This document shows positions 58,412 through 64,000 of a DNA stretch of 64,000 nucleotides, piece after piece. The translations under genes were made by a program, and so were the position numbers. The notes beneath the pieces were generated by a model. It did no database searches. It was not told the origin of the DNA and saw only the letters and a program-made list of their open reading frames with translations. This DNA is from Limnobacter litoralis (GTDB lineage Bacteria; Pseudomonadota; Gammaproteobacteria; Burkholderiales; Burkholderiaceae_B): assembly GCF_030160455.1 (NCBI RefSeq), contig NZ_BSOJ01000030.1, positions 106,457 to 170,456 of the forward strand, in the 5' to 3' direction. Within the stretch, counting starts at the first letter, position 1. Every line of letters begins with the position of its first letter.

Positions 58412-59740
58412 CTAAAGTTGCCTCCAGGCCAAATAATCCGACGGCTTAAGGCCATATCGGGCCAAAACGCCTTCGTGCAATCGTCGCAATTCATCGATTA
58501 TCAACTCCTGAACGGGCTGCTGTGCCTCAGGCGGCACGCTGGCCTTTACAACTTTACTGATAAATCCCATGGGGTTGGCTTCTCGATTAAGCACAACATC
58601 ATGAATGGTCTGCTTGATCAACTCGCGCCAAGCCAAACGCAGCGGGTCGGGCTCGGCCAGGGTTTGCTGAATTGCAAGGTATTCCTGAGTCGATCTTTCA
58701 TAGGCCCATACATACAGATCACGCAGCAGTTCAATGCGGGTCATTTCATAAACGCCTAGCATTGCGCTGCTGTATGCCTCCACAGGCACACCCAAAAAAG
58801 TAAGCGGGCACAAATTTTCCCGAAACAGTGGCAAATTGGCCAAAATACGCGACGTTCTTTTATTGATGTCCGCAAATGGCTGCAAATATGGCAAATGCAC
58901 CATCAGAAAGAAAGATTGCTCAAAAGGGTCCGAAATCACATTGGCCTTGTCAAGCAGCAATTCAAGCACCGCCTCAATTTGCTGTGGCGTCGCCAATGGC
59001 TGATACACACTTTTGCCTATGTCCACTGCATGCTGCCGAATGCGCCCCTCATCTGCCGGGTTGGGAAGCAGGTTTTCTGACAATGCACTGTGCAAATTCA
59101 TTAGGGTGTAACGGTTTATGCCGACTTGATTCATGTTTTCAACCAACAGCTCAATGGCCGACTTGTGGTTCAAAATCATTTGGGTTTCCATGGTCGCCTT
59201 GCCTTCCGCGACCCTCCCCTGTTCAATCAGCTCCCGCGTATCCAGGCGTGAATAAGTGTTTCCCTCCAAGTGACTGGAAGCCCATGACAAATCAATAAGC
59301 AGGCGATTCAAAATGGCCCGGCCGTGTGTACCAGCGGGTTGTTCAGCGTTCGCAGTTTTGCCCATGGCGTGTAACTGCCGACGAATGGAACTCGATAAAT
59401 ACCAGGTTTTACCTGGCTGATAGACGTTCAAAAATTCGGTCTGATAGCCAATCGGCTTACGCGCCGGCAGGGGCTGGTCAATGTAAGCAAGAACATCGCG
59501 ACTGTCAGCCGACAGCGGAATGTAAGTTGGAAACCGACTTTCGATTTCAGGCTCAATCAGGAAATACCGGCGAGCTCTCGCTATGCCTGTTGCACGTATA
59601 AGGTGCTCATCAATCATTGCCGCCACCAGCCGTTGCGCTGTACGTCGCGAAACCTCGGGGTGCATGCCCAAAAGTTCAGACAGGGAAAGGCCCTGCCTTG
59701 CGGACTGAATGCTTTTTAAAAAGTCTTGTTGAATTGGCAT
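58412..59740 (-). CDS. Fic-domain protein with N-terminal HTH
   Basis: A 442-residue protein. An N-terminal winged-helix-like part (LSLSELLGMHPEVSRRTAQRLVAAMIDEHLI) is followed by a Fic core. The inhibitory-type motif SSHLEGN (SxxxEGN) appears near residue 165, and the Fic loop reads LQPFADINKRTSRI, where the usual first His of HPFxDxNxR is Gln. AMP-transfer activity is therefore doubtful, though this QPF form recurs in a known subgroup. The ATG at 59740 is used over a TTG two codons earlier. Large palindromes lie just upstream. Confidence 0.82.
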   Translation of the reverse strand: MPIQQDFLKSIQSARQGLSLSELLGMHPEVSRRTAQRLVAAMIDEHLIRATGIARARRYFLIEPEIESRFPTYIPLSADSRDVLAYIDQPLPARKPIGYQTEFLNVYQPGKTWYLSSSIRRQLHAMGKTANAEQPAGTHGRAILNRLLIDLSWASSHLEGNTYSRLDTRELIEQGRVAEGKATMETQMILNHKSAIELLVENMNQVGINRYTLMNLHSALSENLLPNPADEGRIRQHAVDIGKSVYQPLATPQQIEAVLELLLDKANVISDPFEQSFFLMVHLPYLQPFADINKRTSRILANLPLFRENLCPLTFLGVPVEAYSSAMLGVYEMTRIELLRDLYVWAYERSTQEYLAIQQTLAEPDPLRLAWRELIKQTIHDVVLNREANPMGFISKVVKASVPPEAQQPVQELIIDELRRLHEGVLARYGLKPSDYLAWRQL

Positions 59741-59769
59741 GATCAAATTGGCGCAGTTCTAGAGTGAAT

Positions 59770-59816
59770 TGGCGCAATTATGGCGCAATTTATTAAATCG
59801 CGCCATAATTGCGCCA
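59770..59816. promoter_or_regulatory. 23-bp near-perfect palindrome between fic and hipB-like genes
   Basis: TGGCGCAATTATGGCGCAA (start of the left arm, 59770-59792) and its complement (59794-59816) match at 22 of 23 positions around one base. The word TTGGCGCAGTT/TTGGCGCAATT also occurs at 59749 and 59769, i.e. as direct repeats reaching to within 10 bases of the fic ATG. This looks like a multi-site operator for a dimeric regulator controlling both divergent genes. Confidence 0.75.
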
Positions 59817-59850
59817 CCAACCCTTTTATCAAAGAAATCTGATTTGCATA

Positions 59851-59881
59851 AATGCTCTTTTAAATGCTATAAAAGAGCATT
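59851..59881 (+). promoter_or_regulatory. Perfect 11-bp inverted repeat (hipB operator)
   Basis: AATGCTCTTTT (59851-59861) and AAAAGAGCATT (59871-59881) are exact complements around nine bases; they end one base before the ATG of the HTH gene. This fits the autoregulated operators of HipB-type antitoxins. Confidence 0.75.
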
Positions 59882-59882
59882 C

Positions 59883-60224
59883 ATGTTCAATTTTATTATG
59901 TCCAAAATATCCATTACACCAAAGCAGGTGCACAGCCTGGTTGCCGAGCGCATTCAAACCTGGGGCCTTTGCATACGCACCTTGCGCTACACGCAAAAAA
60001 TAAAGGCCGCCGACCTTTGCGAGCGCCTGGGCATCTCGCACACCACCCTTCGCCGTCTTGAACAAGGTGACCCGGCCGCCGCCGTGTGTCATTACCTGCA
60101 GGCCCTTTTGATACTGGGCGTTCTGGATGAAGTTGCGCCGCCCGTACCCACCACGTTGTTTAATTCTGATGCCGCGCACAAACGTGTTCGCTTGCAAAGC
60201 CGGGCAGACGATGACCTCTTCTAA
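59883..60224 (+). CDS. HipB-like HTH antitoxin
   Basis: A 113-residue XRE-family regulator. The HTH reads KAADLCERLGISHTTLRRLEQGDPAAAVCHYLQALLILGVLDEVAPP. A second ATG at 59898 is possible. The hipA-like gene starts 14 bases before its stop, the standard HipBA layout in which the antitoxin binds DNA and sequesters the kinase. An inverted-repeat operator lies immediately upstream. Confidence 0.85.
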   Translation: MFNFIMSKISITPKQVHSLVAERIQTWGLCIRTLRYTQKIKAADLCERLGISHTTLRRLEQGDPAAAVCHYLQALLILGVLDEVAPPVPTTLFNSDAAHKRVRLQSRADDDLF

Positions 60225-61452
60225 ACCCGTTTACATCTACCTGCACCACCCTTACAGCGGTGCGTGGCTTACCGTAGGCCGATATATCTGGCTGCCAGAG
60301 ACACAAAGCGGCGAATTTTTGTATGCACCGCTGTACTGCGAACGGGAAGACGCGATCAGCATAGACCCCATCAATCTGCCACTCATTCCCGGGCAATTGT
60401 TCACAACTACACGATACAAAGGCCTTCACGATGCGCTGCGCGATTGCACCCCTGACGCCTGGGGAAAGCAGCTCATCAGCAGGCAACATGGGCTTTCAAT
60501 GAACAGCCATGATCGTGAGTTTCTGATGTTTGCCGGTAACAGTGACCGCTGGGGGGCGCTGGCACTTGGACAATCAAAGAGGCCCGCCGTTGCGGCACTT
60601 CAAACGCCCAAATTGAGCCAGATTGATCAACTCATTGATGAGCTACACACCATTGCCGAACACCAGCCGAGCAAGCACCCGCAACTGCGCAAAAAACTGT
60701 TTGCCACACCGAGCCTGGGCGGCGCCAGGCCCAAGGCCACGGTTCAAGACGGTTTGCGATACTGGCTAGCAAAACCAAACCAGAACACAGACACTTGCAA
60801 TATCGCCAGGCTTGAATTTTTTGCATTGGCACTGGGCGAGGCATGCGGCCTGAGTGTGCCCGCCATTCAGCTACACGGGCACGGCCAACAAACCGACACC
60901 CTCCTGATTGAACGCTTCGACCGAAGCGGGCCCCAGCGCCACATGGTGCTTAGTGGAGCAAGTCTGCTTGAAACAGAATACCCACCCGTGAAGACGGGCG
61001 AAACAAATCGCTGGAGCTACCCTCGGCTGGCAGAGCAAATGCGGCGCTGCGGCTGCCCCAAAGAAGACACCATCCAGTTATTCAAACGCATGATTTTCAA
61101 TGCCATCATCGGTAACGACGACGATCACCCACGCAACCACGCGATTGTTTTTCGGGCGAACGAGAAACGCTGGCGCTTAAGCCCCTTGTTCGATGTAGTA
61201 CCCAACCCCGATGAGGCGCCAAAGCGTCTTTCGATGCAACTGTGCGCAGGGCATTTTGAGATTTCGCGATCAAACCTGTTGGCAGATGCCGAAAAATTCG
61301 GACTTGCAGCAACACTGGCGGAAGAAACACTAGACAATTTTACGCAGTCAGTGGGCGCTAAAGCCCACAAGCACATTTATGTTCTAGCGCGCATTCAAGC
61401 GAACGCCATGACCGCACGAATTCGAAGTCAGCTCGCATTGCTGGCCGAGTAA
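60211..61452 (+). CDS. HipA-like Ser/Thr kinase toxin
   Basis: A 413-residue HipA-family kinase. The P-loop-like segment is SLGGARPKATV, the catalytic loop is NAIIGNDDDHPRNHAIV, and the metal-binding segment is LSPLFDVVPNPDEAPKRLSM. HipA of E. coli phosphorylates GltX and induces persistence; the target here is unknown. The ATG at 60211 overlaps the hipB-like gene by 14 bases. The catalytic residues look intact. Confidence 0.88.
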   Translation: MTSSKPVYIYLHHPYSGAWLTVGRYIWLPETQSGEFLYAPLYCEREDAISIDPINLPLIPGQLFTTTRYKGLHDALRDCTPDAWGKQLISRQHGLSMNSHDREFLMFAGNSDRWGALALGQSKRPAVAALQTPKLSQIDQLIDELHTIAEHQPSKHPQLRKKLFATPSLGGARPKATVQDGLRYWLAKPNQNTDTCNIARLEFFALALGEACGLSVPAIQLHGHGQQTDTLLIERFDRSGPQRHMVLSGASLLETEYPPVKTGETNRWSYPRLAEQMRRCGCPKEDTIQLFKRMIFNAIIGNDDDHPRNHAIVFRANEKRWRLSPLFDVVPNPDEAPKRLSMQLCAGHFEISRSNLLADAEKFGLAATLAEETLDNFTQSVGAKAHKHIYVLARIQANAMTARIRSQLALLAE

Positions 61453-61522
61453 TCTGCACCCACGCCAATAATCCGAGGCTCTAACTGGAAGACGACACAC
61501 ACATCGCAAAAAGGGGCTTTAC

Positions 61523-61568
61523 ATAAAATTATAAAAAATCAATAATTATGGCTAAAAAATAATTTTAT
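61523..61568. promoter_or_regulatory. Inverted repeat upstream of the AAA ATPase gene
   Basis: ATAAAATTAT (61523-61532) and ATAATTTTAT (61559-61568) are exact complements, 26 bases apart, in an AT-rich leader ending six bases before the ATPase ATG. The AT content alone makes chance pairing likelier than for GC-rich repeats. Confidence 0.45.
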
Positions 61569-61574
61569 CTAATC

Positions 61575-62735
61575 ATGACCAAAATTTATTCCAGAACTGA
61601 ACTTGCCAATTCCATGGCTGCACAGCTGATCAAGCCGACCGGTCTTGACACTGGCTTGCGATCAGGACTTTTTCTATCTGGCATTCGGCGCATCGGAAAA
61701 ACCACTTTTTTAAGAAACGACCTCATCCCTGCCCTACAAAAGCTTGGGGCTGTGGTTGTTTATGTCGACCTGTGGAGCAACCCGCAGGCCAGTCCCGCAG
61801 ACCTCGTCTACCACGCTGTTGCGGATACACTGCGCGATTTGGCAACCCCTGGCTCCGCGCTTCTGGAAAAATTGCGCGCAATCAAAGGGCTGGATATTGG
61901 TGCGTTAGGCGTCAAATTGGGCGTCAAAATCGAATCTGTCGAAAAAGCGAATGGAGTAACACTCGCGCAGGTTTTTGAAGAATTGATCGACAAAACCCAA
62001 ACCGATGTTGTTTTGATTATCGATGAAGTGCAACACGCCCTCGCCAGCGACGACGGCGGCAACCTGCTTTTAGCGCTTAAAGCCTGCCGCGACGCGATCA
62101 ACCCCCGGCCAGACACCCCAGGACACTTCATTTTTATTGGCACGGGGTCTAACCGGGCCTTGATCGGTGAACTGGCCACCCGAAAAAACCAGGCCTTCGC
62201 AGGTGCTTATTCGGCGGACTACCCTGTGCTTAACGGCGAATACGTGGAATTTTTGCTTCAACAACTTCGTAACGATGGATACACAGGGCTGCCATCGCAA
62301 AAAGTTGCCAGTGAGGCATTCAAAACCCTGGGAAGCCGTCCGGAAGAACTGCTTCGTGCCCTTCGACTTGCCCTACAAAGTCATGCAAACAACCCAACAA
62401 CACACCCAGACACAGTGCTGCCCGCGATAGCACTTACCCTGAGAAATGCCGCAGCAGATATTGAACTTGAAAAGGTGGAAGCACGTGGCCCACTGGCCAT
62501 GGCCATATTCAACCGCATTGCAAGTAAACCTGGGGGCTCCAAGGGTATTTACTCGGCAGAAGCAGCAGAAGATTATTCAACAGCACTTGGGCGGACTGTA
62601 AAAATTGAAGAAATTCAGCCCGTTGCCATGGACCTGATGGCGGCAAACCTGATTATGCGCAGGGGGCACGGTTTGTACGAGATCACTGACCCCTTCATCA
62701 AAGAGATCTGGAAAGAGAAAAAAGGCCTGTTGTAA
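61575..62735 (+). CDS. AAA-family ATPase, orphan
   Basis: A 386-residue P-loop protein. Walker A is FLSGIRRIGKTTFLRNDLI and Walker B VVLIIDEVQHAL, with FIFIGTGSNRALIGEL (sensor-1-like) later. C-terminal half has SEAFKTLGSRPEELLRALRLAL and a winged-helix-like end (SAEAAEDYSTALGRTV, MAANLIMRRGHGLYEITDPFI). This is the archaeal-ATPase/AAA_16-like architecture found in many orphan defence or plasmid-type genes. No partner gene is seen; it lies between two HipA genes. Role unknown. Confidence 0.72.
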   Translation: MTKIYSRTELANSMAAQLIKPTGLDTGLRSGLFLSGIRRIGKTTFLRNDLIPALQKLGAVVVYVDLWSNPQASPADLVYHAVADTLRDLATPGSALLEKLRAIKGLDIGALGVKLGVKIESVEKANGVTLAQVFEELIDKTQTDVVLIIDEVQHALASDDGGNLLLALKACRDAINPRPDTPGHFIFIGTGSNRALIGELATRKNQAFAGAYSADYPVLNGEYVEFLLQQLRNDGYTGLPSQKVASEAFKTLGSRPEELLRALRLALQSHANNPTTHPDTVLPAIALTLRNAAADIELEKVEARGPLAMAIFNRIASKPGGSKGIYSAEAAEDYSTALGRTVKIEEIQPVAMDLMAANLIMRRGHGLYEITDPFIKEIWKEKKGLL

Positions 62736-62768
62736 CTTCTTGAAGAAATTTGCAGAAATACTATTTTC

Positions 62769-64000
62769 TTAAACCATCATGCTTCTAGCCTTGTCGGCCA
62801 GGCCAGTTAAGCCCTGTGCTTCCGTTTGAAGGGCTGTAAAGGCAAACGGATTCAAAAACGCACCATTCAGCAGGCGGTTACGATCAACCACCGATAATTT
62901 TGCCTCGTCGCACACTGCCTTCCAGTGTGTGGCCATCGTATGCAACTGCGCACCAATAATTTCAACACCCTCTGAAATTGAAAGATGGAACTGAGCCACC
63001 GCGGCCAAGCAGGTGCTTAAGCGGCTAAGATTGTCACGACCATGAATAACCATGGCCTGACTTGCCTCTTGCCCCGTTCGCGCCTGCGGGCAGACGTCAT
63101 AAGCAGGTGTTAAAGTCAACTGCTGCCCATCCCAAAATGCGGCGTGGTTGCGGGCATGGTCATCGGTGTTGCCACACAACACATTGAACACCAAGCGACC
63201 AAACACCTCCTTCAGGGTCGCCTTGGGCTGGCTGAAGCGCTGACGGATGATCTGCGCCAAGTCAAAGTAACTGGCGTATCGGGCTTGCATTTCATCGAGC
63301 CCAAGAATGGTTAAAGCGGACACCACTGGTTTGCGCAACCAACCCGTATCAGACCATTGTCGGTCAAAACGCTTTACCAGCAACACGTCTTTTCCTGCGG
63401 CCCTGACAAGCGACACAGGCGCCACATTCAAACCAGCCATTGCCGCCAGACGCATTGCAACAAACTCTGCTTTCACCACACTGTAGATGTCGTTTGATGA
63501 GGAAAACTTGGCGATGTACTTACACCCATCGCCCTCAATGAGTGCCTTGGGTCTTGCACCACCAATTGCGGTGCCGTGATGAAGGGCAAGCTCCAGTGGC
63601 GGCGACAGGGGCACGCCAAGCTCAACCAGCTCAGCCGCTTTCAGCAACTCGTCCAGACTTGCATGGGTGACATTTCGTGGCGTGTAAGTGCTTGCCGAGA
63701 CCTGAAAATCCAGCGCTCCAATTCGATCAGAGCCCGACTCAAGGAGATAATCCAACTCGGTCAAATCCAGCCCCGCTGAAAGACTGGGCTTTGCGCCGAA
63801 AAGCCGATTCACAATGACCCTGCGTCCCCATGCGTCTGGGGCGGCATCACGCAAGCACCCCGGCATGCTTAGGCCTTCCGGAAGCGGCAAAATGCCCTCT
63901 TGCAGCGGCAGTTCTGGCAAATAAAGCGGCATGGCTGCGTATTCTGGCCGAAACTGGACACGGTTTCTGGCTGAAACTGGACACCGTTTCCAGAGCAAGC
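62769..64000 (-). CDS. HipA-like Ser/Thr kinase, 5' end at window edge
   Basis: At least 410 codons, open to the right edge. Motifs: CLRDAAPDAWGRRVI, the Gly-rich loop AIGGARPKALIEG, the catalytic loop NVLCGNTDDHARNHAAFW and LTPAYDVCPQ. The N-terminus is doubtful: the first ~19 codons in the window read through IS-like tandem repeats, and the first family-like residues begin near MPLYLPELPL (ATG at 63932). Either the native N-terminal domain has been cut off by an insertion or the gene starts at 63932. No HipB is adjacent inside the window. Confidence 0.82.
   Translation of the reverse strand, partial: LLWKRCPVSARNRVQFRPEYAAMPLYLPELPLQEGILPLPEGLSMPGCLRDAAPDAWGRRVIVNRLFGAKPSLSAGLDLTELDYLLESGSDRIGALDFQVSASTYTPRNVTHASLDELLKAAELVELGVPLSPPLELALHHGTAIGGARPKALIEGDGCKYIAKFSSSNDIYSVVKAEFVAMRLAAMAGLNVAPVSLVRAAGKDVLLVKRFDRQWSDTGWLRKPVVSALTILGLDEMQARYASYFDLAQIIRQRFSQPKATLKEVFGRLVFNVLCGNTDDHARNHAAFWDGQQLTLTPAYDVCPQARTGQEASQAMVIHGRDNLSRLSTCLAAVAQFHLSISEGVEIIGAQLHTMATHWKAVCDEAKLSVVDRNRLLNGAFLNPFAFTALQTEAQGLTGLADKARSMMV
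63942..63984. repeat. Tandem 20-mers at the right edge, likely IS terminal repeats
   Basis: TTCTGGCCGAAACTGGACAC at 63942-63961 is followed by the same word with one change at 63965-63984, period 23. Multiple short direct repeats of this kind occur at the ends of IS21-type elements. The insertion sequence itself would lie beyond the window, so this is inference. Confidence 0.5.

Overview
The window looks like a chromosomal segment of a betaproteobacterium, most likely of the order Burkholderiales (a Limnobacter-like genome is my guess, not shown). The basis is gene order: kdsD-kdsC-lptC-lptA-lptB-rpoN-hpf-ptsN-hprK-rapZ in one strand-constant run is typical of Betaproteobacteria, as are an hprK gene in a Gram-negative, a long Ctc-type L25 and the glutathione-dependent formaldehyde pathway. 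Base composition is moderately GC-rich with AT-richer patches towards the right end.

Layout. 1-6042 (minus strand): the start of murA, a BolA-family gene, an ABC-2 exporter pair and a complete mla phospholipid-transport set (mlaF-E-D-A-C-B). 6248-14039 (plus): an eight-gene, tightly overlapping type IV pilus/type II secretion-like operon (secretin lipoprotein, short ATPase, GspF-like protein, assembly-platform-like proteins, three pilin-like proteins) that resembles a reduced MSHA locus. 14036-16042 (minus): a KefB/YbaL-type antiporter. 16146-23869 (plus): Kdo synthesis, Lpt export, sigma-54, and nitrogen-PTS/HPr-kinase genes. 23878-25781 (minus): mutY and mutM. 25887-35283 (plus): a TPR lipoprotein, lolB, ispE, tRNA-Gln, prs, rplY, pth, a patatin-like protein, ychF and an unrecognised anchored protein. 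35253-39515 (minus): ferredoxin, coaD, rsmD and an M16 protease pair. 39650-42218 (plus): ftsY-ftsE-ftsX.

From about 42.2 kb the window becomes accessory in character. A DUF1778/GNAT toxin-antitoxin pair, whose toxin is interrupted by an in-frame TGA, sits between two nearly identical ~199-bp direct repeats. Each repeat can fold into a nested multi-helix structure, and arrays of 44-bp, 7-bp and 23/27-bp repeats follow. Then come sugar-nucleotide genes (rmlD, rmlB, manC, fcl, gmd) interleaved with a GDSL esterase autotransporter and a passenger-less relative of it. An RfaH-like antiterminator and the formaldehyde detoxification genes fghA/adhC follow. The last 11 kb holds small HTH regulators, a HipBA module with a perfect inverted-repeat operator, a second HipA whose 5' end runs into IS-like repeats at the window edge, a Fic protein with a large palindrome at its promoter, an AAA ATPase and several unknown secreted proteins.

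The best candidates for something undescribed are (i) the structured direct repeats flanking the toxin-antitoxin pair at 42242-43637, (ii) the compact pilus-like operon at 6248-14039, and (iii) the HTH/unknown-protein pair at 53571-54690 together with the HipA/Fic/AAA cluster at the right end. All functions come from reading motifs by eye; no database search was run.
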